Below, piece by piece: positions 24,242 through 33,136 of a stretch of DNA of 46,662 nucleotides; position 1 is the stretch's first letter; every line of letters starts with the position of its first letter. The position numbers were made by a program, and so were the translations under genes. This stretch comes from Candidatus Roizmanbacteria bacterium GW2011_GWC1_37_12 (GTDB taxonomy: Bacteria > Patescibacteriota > Microgenomatia > UBA1406 > GWC2-37-13): assembly GCA_000991135.1 (NCBI GenBank), contig LBST01000006.1:1-46662 (forward strand), read 5' to 3'. Below the pieces are notes generated by a model. The model was not told the origin of the DNA. It ran no database searches and saw only the letters and a program-made list of their open reading frames with translations.

Positions 24242-25375
24242 TCATTTCTTCCTTAGGAAAGCGGGAATGTCAAACTCTGAAGTATCGTCCAAAAACTCCT
24301 CATCCTCTTTAATATCTTCTTCCACTTTTCCTTCGCCTCGCCGAAGTCCCGGCTCGGAAGGAACGGAGGCGGGCTCCTTTTCAATCTCTTCTCCCTTTTT
24401 AAATCGGAAAAGTCTCAATTTATTATCGTCAAACTTTGTGGCAATGATCGTCACCTTGATCTGATCCATAAGGCGCTCATCGATAACCGCTCCGAAAATG
24501 ATATCTGCGTCAGGGTCAACAGACTTGGCGATGATTGAAGCCGCCTCGTCAATTTCAGCCATAGTCAAATCAGGTCCGCCAACGACATTGAAAAGAACAC
24601 CGCGGGCGCCTTCAATTGAGACGTCAAGAAGCGGTGAGGAAATTGCCTGCTTGATCGCAGCGATCGCCCGCTTGTCTCCGCTGCCGATTCCCATTCCCAT
24701 CAAAGCCGTCCCGGAATTGCTCATAATCGATTTAACGTCGGCAAAGTCGACGTTGATCAGTCCCGGAGTAGTTATAAGCTCGGCAATCCCTCTGACTCCT
24801 GAAGTCAAAACAGTATCAATCTTTCTGAAAGCTTCAAGTATCGGCGTTTTTTTATCGACGATATTTAAAACGCGCTGGTTTGGAACAATAATCAGAGTGT
24901 CGACCTTCTCTTTTAGTCTAGAAATGCCGTCTTCGGCGGTAAATTTCCTCTTCACCCCTTCAAATTCAAAAGGTTTAGTGACAACAGAAACCGTCAAGGC
25001 ACCAGTCTCCCGAGCAATCTCGGCAATAATCGGAGAAGCACCCGTTCCAGTCCCACCGCCTTCGCCGCAAGTGATAAAAACCATGTCAGCGCCAGTCAAA
25101 TCTTCTTTTAATCTTTCTCTCGACTCTTCAGCAGCCTGCCTTCCGATTTCCGGGTCGCCACCCGAACCCAATCCCTTAGTCAGGTTTTCACCGATCTGAA
25201 TCTTAATCGTCGCTTTGTTATTGAGAAGCGCTTGGGCATCGGTATTGACGGCAACAAATTCAACTCCGGGGATACCGCCTTCGGCAATCATCGACGATAT
25301 CGCATTTCCGCCGCCTCCACCGACGCCAACGACTTTTATTCTTGCCGCTTGTCCAGCTCTTGGTTTTATTAACAT
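24242..25375 (-). CDS. ftsZ: Cell division GTPase FtsZ
   Basis: A 377-residue FtsZ, the tubulin-like GTPase that forms the division ring. It has the N-terminal GVGGGGGNAI loop, the GTP-binding GEGGGTGTG at 104-112, and the T7-loop NVDFADVKSIM that completes the neighbour's active site. A disordered linker and the C-terminal peptide FDIPAFLRKK, which contacts FtsA, follow. The linker contains a GC-rich palindromic stretch (24335-24370) unlike the neighbouring sequence. It follows ftsA by one base and is the last gene of the dcw cluster. Confidence 0.98.
   Translation of the reverse strand: MLIKPRAGQAARIKVVGVGGGGGNAISSMIAEGGIPGVEFVAVNTDAQALLNNKATIKIQIGENLTKGLGSGGDPEIGRQAAEESRERLKEDLTGADMVFITCGEGGGTGTGASPIIAEIARETGALTVSVVTKPFEFEGVKRKFTAEDGISRLKEKVDTLIIVPNQRVLNIVDKKTPILEAFRKIDTVLTSGVRGIAELITTPGLINVDFADVKSIMSNSGTALMGMGIGSGDKRAIAAIKQAISSPLLDVSIEGARGVLFNVVGGPDLTMAEIDEAASIIAKSVDPDADIIFGAVIDERLMDQIKVTIIATKFDDNKLRLFRFKKGEEIEKEPASVPSEPGLRRGEGKVEEDIKEDEEFLDDTSEFDIPAFLRKK
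24335..24370 (-). repeat. GC-rich palindromic insertion in the FtsZ linker
   Basis: GCCTC (24335-24339) and GAGGC (24366-24370) close a structure that also pairs CCG with CGG inside. It encodes a proline/glycine/arginine stretch at about residues 336-347. It is much richer in GC than the rest of the gene and is in frame. Confidence 0.6.
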
Positions 25376-25376
25376 G

Positions 25377-26639
25377 TCATGGTATGAATTGTTTAAAAAA
25401 ATTCTTTAAATTTCCAAAAGTATTTCCCAACTTAAAATCTTTCAAAACTCTGCCAAAATTTTTAAATCCGGCTCCTTCATCAGTCATTATATTTTTTAGA
25501 CCGTACAAAAGCAACCCGCTAGTTGATGAGTATTGAGGATCAGTCGTCTCGTCGACCAGGCCTGTTACTTTATCCGGGATGCCAATCCTTATTGGCAAGC
25601 CGACGACGCGTTTACCAGTCTCAAGCATCCCGACTGTCAGCGCCCCGCCTCCAGTAATTACCAATCCAGCCGGCACCTGTTGTCCGAAATTGCTTTTTTC
25701 AATCTCTTCAAAAATTAATTTGAATATTTCTTCAAGCCGGGGAGCGATAATACCGTCGACTAATGTTTTTAAAGAAACTTCGGTAACATTCTCGGGCAAA
25801 TTTAGTTCGTTTAAATTTATCTGCGGAGTCTTTTTTTTGGAAGAGTTTAGATTTTTGCTCAAATAAAGTTTTATTTTTTCGGCCGAGTCCAAAGAGACGC
25901 GCAAACCAACAGCAATATCATTGGTAATGTGCCTGGCGCCGATTGGGATCGAGGAAGAATAGGACAAGGCGCCGTCAGCATATATCGCCGTATCAATCTT
26001 GCCGCCGCCAATATCGACCAAAACTACTCCCAACTCTTTTTCAGTATTGGTTAAAACTGCCTCCGCAGACGCCAAGCCGGAAAAGACAAATCCCCGGTTT
26101 TCAATTCCCAAATCATCAAGTACTCGATCAATATTTTTTAAATTAGTTGACGAGGCAGTAATAATATGGGTCTCCACTTCAAGCCTTACTCCGCTCATCC
26201 CGACCGGGCTCTTTATCCCCGGCTGGCCATCGACGATATAGTCTCTTGGAATGGCTTCTATGATCTGGCGGGTGGTCGAGAGGGAGATCGCTCGAGCAGC
26301 TTCAATCACTCTCTCCACATCTTCTTCGGAGATCTCCCCCTGCGGGTTGGAAACGGCGACGATGCCGTGAGAATTTAAAGAAGAGATATGGGGTCCTCCG
26401 ACAGTGACAAAAGCATGGTCTATTTTATGCCCGGCCATTCTTTCGGCCTTTTCCACGCTGTCTTCTACAGCATCAGTCACTTCTTTTATATCAACTATCA
26501 ATCCTTTTCTAATTCCTCGGGCAACTGTGGTATTAAATCCGATTATTTTTAACTCATCAATCTCGCCAGATTTTATTCCCACGATAGTGGCGATTTTGCT
26601 GCTGCCGATGTCAATACCGCAAATTAGTTGGTCTGTCAT
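25377..26639 (-). CDS. ftsA: Cell division protein FtsA
   Basis: A 420-residue actin-fold ATPase that tethers FtsZ to the membrane. Motifs are the phosphate-1 loop CGIDIGSSKIATIVG at the start, the 1C domain (AERMAGHKIDHAFVTVGGPHISS), phosphate-2 VVLVDIGGGKIDTAIY, and adenosine GLVITGGGAL. The C-terminus (KLGNTFGNLKNFFKQFIP) is an amphipathic helix, the expected membrane-targeting element. It sits between ftsQ and ftsZ in the usual order with very short gaps. Confidence 0.97.
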   Translation of the reverse strand: MTDQLICGIDIGSSKIATIVGIKSGEIDELKIIGFNTTVARGIRKGLIVDIKEVTDAVEDSVEKAERMAGHKIDHAFVTVGGPHISSLNSHGIVAVSNPQGEISEEDVERVIEAARAISLSTTRQIIEAIPRDYIVDGQPGIKSPVGMSGVRLEVETHIITASSTNLKNIDRVLDDLGIENRGFVFSGLASAEAVLTNTEKELGVVLVDIGGGKIDTAIYADGALSYSSSIPIGARHITNDIAVGLRVSLDSAEKIKLYLSKNLNSSKKKTPQINLNELNLPENVTEVSLKTLVDGIIAPRLEEIFKLIFEEIEKSNFGQQVPAGLVITGGGALTVGMLETGKRVVGLPIRIGIPDKVTGLVDETTDPQYSSTSGLLLYGLKNIMTDEGAGFKNFGRVLKDFKLGNTFGNLKNFFKQFIP

Positions 26640-26646
26640 TTATAAT

Positions 26647-27366
26647 TTAGAATCTAACAACAGGTTTGTCATAACGCAAATCGATTTCCTTAAATGCTCT
26701 TCCTTCTACTTTAAACTGTTTTACTATCTGCTGCAACTGAAAAAGTTGTGAACCCGCTTCTTTTTCGCTGCTGAAAATGATTTTTTTTTCTCCTACGTTA
26801 AATAGTAACATATTGACTCCGCTTATATCAATATAAACTATTTTAAAACCCAGATCGATGACTCCAATGATCAAATCAAGCGTCAACTTTATGTCCTTAT
26901 ACGTCAATACGTTTCCAGCGCTGTAAGACTGAAAATTAAGTTTTTGATAATAATTAATTATCGGCAATTCCTTAACTGGATTTTTGGATTTTAAGAGGAT
27001 TTTTCCAAAAGACGAAAGATAAAAATAACCTTGATTGACTAATAAATTGGCAATTGGTCTTTCTATTTTGATTTTTAAGATTAGCGTCGACGGGTATTCT
27101 TTTTCTATGGTTACTTTATCGACTTCAGGGTTTTTTTTGATAATCAATTCTTTTATTTCTTTTTGGGAAATAAAAATTAAATTGCTTTTTTTGAGCTCTT
27201 GAATGCCGATTAAGTCTTTTTTATCGCTTTCTATCTCAATATCTTTAATCGCGAAAACATTGTTTAAAGTATAAAAAAATATAAAAATCAATAAACAAAC
27301 AATAACAAAAAAAACAAATGATCTTATTTTATCTAAAAACTTCCTCGACGATAAATTGGCTGGCAT
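26647..27366 (-). CDS. ftsQ: Divisome protein FtsQ with POTRA domain
   Basis: A 239-residue bitopic membrane protein that links early and late divisome proteins. A short basic cytoplasmic part is followed by one membrane helix (about 16-36). A POTRA domain begins at FAIKDIEIES and includes KNPEVDKVTIEKEYPSTLILKIKIERPIA, then the FtsQ beta domain ends with FKEIDLRYDKPVVRF. The last motif is the family signature. The first 38 bases overlap the end of murG. The start at 27366 leaves a sensible cytoplasmic tail. Confidence 0.9.
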   Translation of the reverse strand: MPANLSSRKFLDKIRSFVFFVIVCLLIFIFFYTLNNVFAIKDIEIESDKKDLIGIQELKKSNLIFISQKEIKELIIKKNPEVDKVTIEKEYPSTLILKIKIERPIANLLVNQGYFYLSSFGKILLKSKNPVKELPIINYYQKLNFQSYSAGNVLTYKDIKLTLDLIIGVIDLGFKIVYIDISGVNMLLFNVGEKKIIFSSEKEAGSQLFQLQQIVKQFKVEGRAFKEIDLRYDKPVVRF

Positions 27367-28429
27367 CGTTTTTATAAAAATAACTTAACGATCTAAAATT
27401 GCTTTTATAGCTTTTGATGTTCTCTAAAATTTTGTTGATCAACCTAAATAGCTTTTCGCTAGTTTCTATCTGATGAAATATTTCGCCGACTCCTGCCTTG
27501 GCAAAAATCTCAGCGTGAAAGAACTGTTCTTTACCAGACGCCCAAGGCAGGGGAATGAATATGGCTGGTTTTTTTAATTTCAATAGCTCAAAAAAAGTGT
27601 TTGCGCCGGCGCGGCCAACTACGATATCGGCCAAAGAATAAATGTAGCCTATTTCATCTTCGTAAAAATGTTTTGCTAAAAAATATCTATCAGCTAGTTC
27701 TTTAGAAAGATTCTTTTTTATTTTCAACAAACCATCATAATCGTGATATTCCTTAGTCTCTCCAGTTTGATGTATAACAATATAACTATTTAACAATTTA
27801 ACAATTATCTTCTTGACGTGTTCATTCACGCTATGACTTCCAAGGGTACCACCGGTGATATAAACAACCGGCCTGTCTTTTTTTGCTGAAAAAGGTTTCT
27901 TTTTGGCAATGAACACGGATTGCCTAATCGGATTTCCAGTAATAATGGTTTTTTTGGCCGGGAAATATTTTTTTGCTTCCTCAAAAGCAATAAAGATTTT
28001 TTTTGAAAAAAAGCCTATGATTCTATTGGCCAATCCCGGATTAATGGTCTGTTCATGGGTAAATACAGGAATCCTAAAAATATAACCCCAGAAAACCAAA
28101 GGAAGAGCTAAATACCCGCCAAAAGACATTATGCGATCCGGTCGATACTGATTAATAATAAAAAAAGCCCGATAAAAACCCAAGGGAACTCGAAAAAGAC
28201 TCCTCAACGATTTTATCGACAAAACTCTTGTCAGTCTGCCAGCCTGTAGGGGAATAAACAAAATTTTTCTTCGATTGATTTCTTTGAATTCCAAAGAAGT
28301 TGTTTTCTCTGAATCGAGCGCATATTTCCGGCCGACAAAAATAATTTCCACATTTGGTTTGGTTTTTTTTATTTCATCGATAACGGCTAAAGCTGGGGCT
28401 AAATGTCCACCGGTGATTAAAATTTTCAT
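27329..28429 (-). CDS. murG: UDP-GlcNAc:undecaprenyl-PP-MurNAc-pentapeptide GlcNAc transferase
   Basis: A 366-residue GT-B glycosyltransferase that converts lipid I to lipid II at the inner membrane face. Family motifs include FVGRKYALDSEKT, FGGYLALPLVF, FTHEQTINPGLANRI, ITGGTLGSHSVNE, and GRAGANTFFELLKLKKPAIFIPLPWASGKEQFFHAEIF, the donor-binding region. The N-terminal glycine loop is shortened: ILITGGHLAPA in place of the usual GGTGGHxxPA. The stretch encoded at 27778-27805 (LLNSYIVI) looks repeat-derived. The start lies 7 bases downstream of the ftsW stop. Confidence 0.93.
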   Translation of the reverse strand: MKILITGGHLAPALAVIDEIKKTKPNVEIIFVGRKYALDSEKTTSLEFKEINRRKILFIPLQAGRLTRVLSIKSLRSLFRVPLGFYRAFFIINQYRPDRIMSFGGYLALPLVFWGYIFRIPVFTHEQTINPGLANRIIGFFSKKIFIAFEEAKKYFPAKKTIITGNPIRQSVFIAKKKPFSAKKDRPVVYITGGTLGSHSVNEHVKKIIVKLLNSYIVIHQTGETKEYHDYDGLLKIKKNLSKELADRYFLAKHFYEDEIGYIYSLADIVVGRAGANTFFELLKLKKPAIFIPLPWASGKEQFFHAEIFAKAGVGEIFHQIETSEKLFRLINKILENIKSYKSNFRSLSYFYKNDASQFIVEEVFR

Positions 28430-28436
28430 AGTATTA

Positions 28437-29528
28437 TTATACTTTCACCCTCTTCTCTATATTCAATAAAATTCCTATTAAAGCAAAAGAAATAAGTAAA
28501 TTGCTTCCCCCATAAGAAATAAAAGGCAAAGGTACGCCGGTCAAAGGAAATAGACCAACCATTCCTGCCAAATTAATGATGATCTGCAGATTAAAAAAGG
28601 CGAAGACTCCCGCGGCGATCAATTTTGACAGTTTATCTGGCGACAATCTTATCAGGTGGTAGATTTTATAAATAAAAATAAAATAGAGAATAATTAACAT
28701 TAGAGACCCAACAAATCCGTATTCTTCGGCGATGATGGCAAAGATGGAGTCAGTATGGGCCTCTGGCAAAAATAAATATTTTTGACGGGAAGAGCCAAAC
28801 CCTTGACCAAACAACCCTCCCTGGGAAAGTGATATTAATATTTGGTTGATGTGATAACCGATTCCTTGTGGATCGGTCGACGGATTCAAAAAGGCTGTTA
28901 GGCGGTTTAGTCTGTAGGGCGCAGCTTTGATCAATAAAAAAAATCCAGCGGCCGCAACCGGTATCAGCAAAAATAAGTTGAATATATTCATTCCCGCAAG
29001 GTAATAAATAATCAAGCTCAATAAAAAAACGATAATCGCCGTACCCATATCGGGCTGGAGAATTATCAAAAAAATTAAAAATCCGACCAAAGTGAGAAAA
29101 GATAAAAATCGCCTTTTCTCTCTATGAATAAACCATGAAGAAAGATAGATAATGACGGAAAATTTGGAAAGCTCGGTCGGTTGGACATTAAACCAGCCAA
29201 AGTCAATCCACCGCCTGGCTCCTCCTGCCTGAAGGCCAATTCCGGGAATCAAAACGATCATCAAGAGAAGAATTGTCACTCCCAAAGATATGAATGAAAA
29301 AAAATAGAGCTTTTTGTAATCAAAGTAGGAAAAAAACATCATGACGAAAAAACCGATCGCCAACCAAATCGCTTGGTATTTAAGATAATGCAGACTGTCT
29401 CCAAAAGCGCTGACCGATCTTATCGCCGAAGCTTCAAAAATAAAAACCAGACCGATTAAAGACAATATTATCGGTATAGTGACTAAAGGTACAAAAAATT
29501 TATTTCGAATTAGAAGTTTTTTAACCAT
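28437..29528 (-). CDS. ftsW: SEDS peptidoglycan glycosyltransferase FtsW
   Basis: A 363-residue polytopic SEDS polymerase for septal wall synthesis, partner of FtsI. It has the SEDS motifs GARRWIDFGWFNVQPTELSK, LQPDMGTAIIVF, FGSSRQKYLFLPEAHTDSIFA and TGVPLPFISYGGSNL. Its position between murI and murG identifies it as FtsW rather than RodA. The start codon overlaps the murI stop by 8 bases. Confidence 0.94.
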   Translation of the reverse strand: MVKKLLIRNKFFVPLVTIPIILSLIGLVFIFEASAIRSVSAFGDSLHYLKYQAIWLAIGFFVMMFFSYFDYKKLYFFSFISLGVTILLLMIVLIPGIGLQAGGARRWIDFGWFNVQPTELSKFSVIIYLSSWFIHREKRRFLSFLTLVGFLIFLIILQPDMGTAIIVFLLSLIIYYLAGMNIFNLFLLIPVAAAGFFLLIKAAPYRLNRLTAFLNPSTDPQGIGYHINQILISLSQGGLFGQGFGSSRQKYLFLPEAHTDSIFAIIAEEYGFVGSLMLIILYFIFIYKIYHLIRLSPDKLSKLIAAGVFAFFNLQIIINLAGMVGLFPLTGVPLPFISYGGSNLLISFALIGILLNIEKRVKV

Positions 29529-30297
29529 TCAAAAATAATTTTGTCAATTTTTTGTAATCAGACCTAGGATCTGTGAAATGAAATTCAACTTTTTTTTGTT
29601 TATCTAACTTTCTTTCTATTTTAGGATGGCGCTTTAAATAGTCCTTTAGTTTTTCTGCTACTATTCTTTCTTCCGATATCACATCAATATTCGACCCAAC
29701 AATATTTTTTATCTCTTTTTCTATAATTCCATAATGAGTACAAGCTAAAATAAGACTATTTATTTTTCTTTTTATCAACGGGTCAAGATATTCTTTAAGT
29801 AGTAATTGAAGAACTTTTTTATTTCGCATCGAATCTTCGATATAGGGAACAAGAAGCGGGCAAGGCTGTTGAAAAACAATGGCTGTTGGAATAACTTTTT
29901 TAATCTCATGAATAAAAGCTTCCGATTTGATCGTCGCCTTAGTACCGATGATGCCTATTCTTTCTAACCTACTATCTTTTAATTTTTCTATTACCGGTTT
30001 AATAACACCCAAAACTCTTAGATCCGGATAAAATTTAGGTAAATATTCGCGTTGGATTTTTCGAAGAGAAGTCGACGTCGACGAATTACAAGCGATAATG
30101 ATTAACTGGCACTTTTTTTTAAACAAAAAATCAACTGCTTCTTTAGTAAATTGGTAGATGATTTCTGGCGACCGGTTTCCATAAGGCACTCGAGCATTAT
30201 CTCCAAAATATATGTAATTATATTGGGGAAGCTCTTTGCGCAAAGCTTTAAAGATTGTCAATCCGCCAAGTCCCGAATCAAAAACACCTATATTCAT
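29521..30297 (-). CDS. murI: Glutamate racemase
   Basis: A 258-residue racemase that makes D-glutamate for the peptidoglycan stem. It begins IGVFDSGLGGLT, the family signature. The two catalytic cysteines are Cys70 (IIIACNSST) and Cys186 (LILACTHYG), and FGDNARVPYG is also conserved. The length is normal. It lies directly downstream of murD (4-base overlap), whose enzyme uses the D-glutamate. Confidence 0.96.
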   Translation of the reverse strand: MNIGVFDSGLGGLTIFKALRKELPQYNYIYFGDNARVPYGNRSPEIIYQFTKEAVDFLFKKKCQLIIIACNSSTSTSLRKIQREYLPKFYPDLRVLGVIKPVIEKLKDSRLERIGIIGTKATIKSEAFIHEIKKVIPTAIVFQQPCPLLVPYIEDSMRNKKVLQLLLKEYLDPLIKRKINSLILACTHYGIIEKEIKNIVGSNIDVISEERIVAEKLKDYLKRHPKIERKLDKQKKVEFHFTDPRSDYKKLTKLFLNG

Positions 30298-31736
30298 ATA
30301 TCTATTATTTTTTTAACTATTCTATTGAATTCGTCGCCTCTGTGAAACTCATTATTAAACATGGCAAACGAAGTCGCCCCAGGAGAAAATAATACCACTA
30401 TCTTGTCATTCCGATATTTTTTGTCATTCAGGCGAAGGCCGGAATCCAGACTCTTACACAACCTATAGGCTTCTATAACTGCCTCTTCTAAATTATCATA
30501 AACCTTTTTACTAATCTTTTCAGGTATGGACTCCCTAAGGATGTCCAATATCTGATCTGTGAACGAACCTGCCAATAAAACAATTTTTTCTACTTCGATT
30601 AAACGTTTAATTAAAGTATTAAAGGGAAGATTTTTTGAATTACCTCCTAAAATGAGAATGATTTTTTTATTTTTGAAAGAATCAATTGCTTTGATAGTAG
30701 CAATTGGCGTTGTTGAAGTAGTGTCATTAACAAAGACAACACTGTTTTTTTCTCCAACAATTTCTTGTCTAAAAGGCAGACCTTTAAAACTTGAAATAAT
30801 CTTGACAGCTTTTCGCTCATTAATCTTTAGAATCTTCGCTACCTGCAAAGCGGCCGCAGCGTTTTCCAAATTATGATCTCCCATGAGGTATTTAAGTTTA
30901 TTGGGAAAATCTTTTTTAGAAAAAAATATTGTAGATGAGGTGACAAATTTCTTTTTACTTTCGAGGGGACCCCGACCTTGGCGGAGTGAGACTCTCGTGT
31001 AAAAAAAATTTGGCACCGAATCTAACAAGCTAGAATTGATTATTAAATAATTACTCTCTTTCTGATACACAAAAATTGCTTTCTTATCATATAAATACTC
31101 ATCCATGTTTTTATAATAGTTCAAATGGTCTGGATAAATATTAGTAAAGAGGGCTATGTGTGGGCTGATTTTTTTCCGGTGAAATCCGGATAACGCCCAC
31201 GAAGAAATCTCCATCACTACCCAATCATTTTCTGTTAAAGTTTTTAAATAATTAGTAGTCGAGATTCCTGGTAATCCTCCTCCCAAATAAACTGAAAAAT
31301 CAGATAGTTTTAGTAGGTTAAATATTAACTGGGTAGTCGTCGACTTGCCTCGAGTCCCTGTAATGCCAATAATTTTTCCTGGAAAGACAGAGGCAAAAAA
31401 AGACAGTTCCATCTCAATCGGAATTCCCTTCTTTTCTGCCTCAACAATTTCCGGCATAGACCATAAGACAGAGGGTCCTTTGAAGATTACATCCGCCTCA
31501 AGAAAATCTGACAATTGATGTCCACCGAGATGAAAATTTACCGGTAGATCCGACAGTCTATTAATAGACTGTAGTAATTTTTCTTTCGGCTTTTTATCAG
31601 TCACTGTTACATTAGCTCCCAAGTCTGCGAAGAATCTGGCGATACCTACTCCACCACCCTGAAGACCCAAACCAACTACCAAGACTTTTTTTCCTTGATA
31701 TTTCTTCTTCAAAGAATCAATAATATCCTTTGGCAT
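30294..31736 (-). CDS. murD: UDP-MurNAc-L-alanine:D-glutamate ligase
   Basis: A 480-residue Mur ligase that adds D-glutamate. A Rossmann-like N-domain carries VVGLGLQGGGVGIARF. The ATP loop GITGTRGKSTTTQL is at about 124-137. The central domain has NIYPDHLNYYKN, MGDHNLENAAAAL and VNDTTSTTPIAT, and the C-domain has LILGGNSKNLP and LFSPGATSFAMFNNEFHRGDEF. Two GC-rich repeat-like insertions lie within it, near residues 246-258 and 430-438. They fall in loops and keep the frame. It overlaps murI by 4 bases. Confidence 0.96.
   Translation of the reverse strand: MPKDIIDSLKKKYQGKKVLVVGLGLQGGGVGIARFFADLGANVTVTDKKPKEKLLQSINRLSDLPVNFHLGGHQLSDFLEADVIFKGPSVLWSMPEIVEAEKKGIPIEMELSFFASVFPGKIIGITGTRGKSTTTQLIFNLLKLSDFSVYLGGGLPGISTTNYLKTLTENDWVVMEISSWALSGFHRKKISPHIALFTNIYPDHLNYYKNMDEYLYDKKAIFVYQKESNYLIINSSLLDSVPNFFYTRVSLRQGRGPLESKKKFVTSSTIFFSKKDFPNKLKYLMGDHNLENAAAALQVAKILKINERKAVKIISSFKGLPFRQEIVGEKNSVVFVNDTTSTTPIATIKAIDSFKNKKIILILGGNSKNLPFNTLIKRLIEVEKIVLLAGSFTDQILDILRESIPEKISKKVYDNLEEAVIEAYRLCKSLDSGLRLNDKKYRNDKIVVLFSPGATSFAMFNNEFHRGDEFNRIVKKIIDI
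30423..30447 (-). repeat. Palindromic repeat inserted in frame in murD, C-domain
   Basis: The plus strand reads GTCATTCAGGCGAAGGCC followed by GGAATCC. This is a variant of the common bacterial palindrome GTCATTCCCGCGAAGGCGGG. It encodes part of DSGLRLNDKKYRND. Confidence 0.65.
30962..30997 (-). repeat. GC-rich insertion in murD, central domain
   Basis: A GC-rich stretch (CGAGGGGACCCCGACC, then TTGGCGGAGTGAGACTCTCG) in an AT-rich gene encodes RVSLRQGRGPLE. The ends CGAG and CTCG are complementary. It lies in a loop between an ordinary TRVS strand and the MGDHN motif. Confidence 0.5.
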
Positions 31737-31748
31737 AATCTTATTTTA

Positions 31749-32789
31749 TCATTTCATAAAAGCAATCATCAGGCCGAAGATGACGAAGATAATGGAAATC
31801 AGCCAGAGGCGCATGACAATTTTTGGCTCTTCCCAACCTTTATTTTGCAGATATAAATGAAAAGGAGCTACAGGAAATATCTTCCTTTTTAAAAACTTCT
31901 TACCCATTAGTTGAATCAACGACGATCCAATCTCAATGACAAATACTCCACCCATAATCGGCAAAGCAAACGCCTTACCCAAAATCAACCCTATGACAGC
32001 AAAAGTAGCGCCAAATGAAAGAGCCCCGGTATCGCCCATAATGACGCGGGCCGGCCAGATATTGAAATAAAGAAAAGCTAATAGACCACCTAACCAAGCA
32101 GCGATAAAAAGGGAGGTCGGAACATCCAAAATCGATCGGGAAACCACCCAAAAACCAATCAAGGCAAAAGTAAGGATGCCCGATGCCAATCCATCGAGGC
32201 CATCGGTAATATTGACGGCATTGGCAAAAGCGACAATAATAAAAGAAGAAAATAAGATATAAAAATAGTTCAAATTAAAGACGCCAAAAAAAGGCACGTG
32301 CATAAATTGAATTTTTAGATCGCTGAATAGCCAATAAGAAATAACTAAAGAAAGGATAACTTCTATGATGAATTTATGACGCATTCTTAAACCAAAAATT
32401 CCCGTTTTTGTCCAAAGAAACATTTTATTCAGATCATCATACAAACCCAAAAACCCAAAAGAAATAAAAGTAAAAAGGATTATTTTTATTTCCGAGGCGA
32501 TCGACGGATAATTGGTTAGGATTTTTTTTTGAAAAAACCAATACAAAAAAATAAAAAGACAAAATACAAAGACTGTCGTTGCCAAAATCAAAATTCCCCC
32601 CCCGACTGGTGTACCCTTTTTATGGACATTAAATTTATCAAAGATCGGCGTCGGTTTGTTAAAGACGTCTCTTGTCTTTTGATGGGCTCTTTGAAACTTG
32701 AGGTGATAAAGAAAATCAATAAAAGGAACGATCAAAAAAAAATTCAAAACAAAAGAAGCAAAAACGGCAAAAAGATAAATGGAAGTCAT
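31749..32789 (-). CDS. mraY: Phospho-MurNAc-pentapeptide transferase
   Basis: A 346-residue polytopic enzyme that transfers phospho-MurNAc-pentapeptide to undecaprenyl phosphate, giving lipid I. Conserved acidic motifs are FLGLYDDLNKMF, NAVNITDGLDGLASG and ARVIMGDTGALSFGA. The cytoplasmic loop equivalent to the HHH motif reads FHLYLQNKGWEEPKIVMRLW, so part of the histidine cluster is replaced. Overlap with dgkA by 4 bases and the gap of 12 bases to murD fit a single operon. Confidence 0.95.
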   Translation of the reverse strand: MTSIYLFAVFASFVLNFFLIVPFIDFLYHLKFQRAHQKTRDVFNKPTPIFDKFNVHKKGTPVGGGILILATTVFVFCLFIFLYWFFQKKILTNYPSIASEIKIILFTFISFGFLGLYDDLNKMFLWTKTGIFGLRMRHKFIIEVILSLVISYWLFSDLKIQFMHVPFFGVFNLNYFYILFSSFIIVAFANAVNITDGLDGLASGILTFALIGFWVVSRSILDVPTSLFIAAWLGGLLAFLYFNIWPARVIMGDTGALSFGATFAVIGLILGKAFALPIMGGVFVIEIGSSLIQLMGKKFLKRKIFPVAPFHLYLQNKGWEEPKIVMRLWLISIIFVIFGLMIAFMK

Positions 32790-33136
32790 AATATTTTTGG
32801 CAAAAAAATCATACCGGCTATGATAGTGGCACCGATTGCATATATCAACATTGCTGCCGCGGCGACGTCTTTGGCGATTTTTATGTCTTCTCTGATTTTT
32901 TTATCGATGGCGTCGGTCGTCTGCTCGAGGCCGGTATTTATAGTCTCAATTACTAATCCAACGGTAATCAAAAAGACAATTAATAAAAACTCCAGATAAC
33001 TTATTTTGAGAATAAATGCTCCAAAAATAGACAGAGTTGACAAAAAAAGATGAATTTTATAGTTTGGCTGGGTTTTTAAAGCCCAGATCAAACCGTCAAC
33101 GGCGTGTCTAACGGAAATGGTATGATGTTTAAGCAT
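32786..33136 (-). CDS. dgkA: Diacylglycerol/undecaprenol kinase family protein
   Basis: A 116-residue membrane kinase of the DgkA family with three helices. Conserved pieces are HAVDGLIWALKTQPNYKIH, the core ETINTGLEQTTDAIDKKI with the catalytic-type Glu, and a long helix with KDVAAAAMLIYAIGATIIAG. In Gram-positive bacteria these enzymes phosphorylate undecaprenol for wall-lipid recycling, which suits its place between mraY and yvcK. It overlaps both neighbours by a few bases. Confidence 0.92.
   Translation of the reverse strand: MLKHHTISVRHAVDGLIWALKTQPNYKIHLFLSTLSIFGAFILKISYLEFLLIVFLITVGLVIETINTGLEQTTDAIDKKIREDIKIAKDVAAAAMLIYAIGATIIAGMIFLPKIL

Noticed and set aside
24498-25199. A long plus-strand open frame of about 230 codons opposite ftsZ
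   Set aside because: It is antisense to the unmistakable ftsZ reading frame, is low in complexity and matches no family. It is a shadow of the GC pattern of ftsZ.
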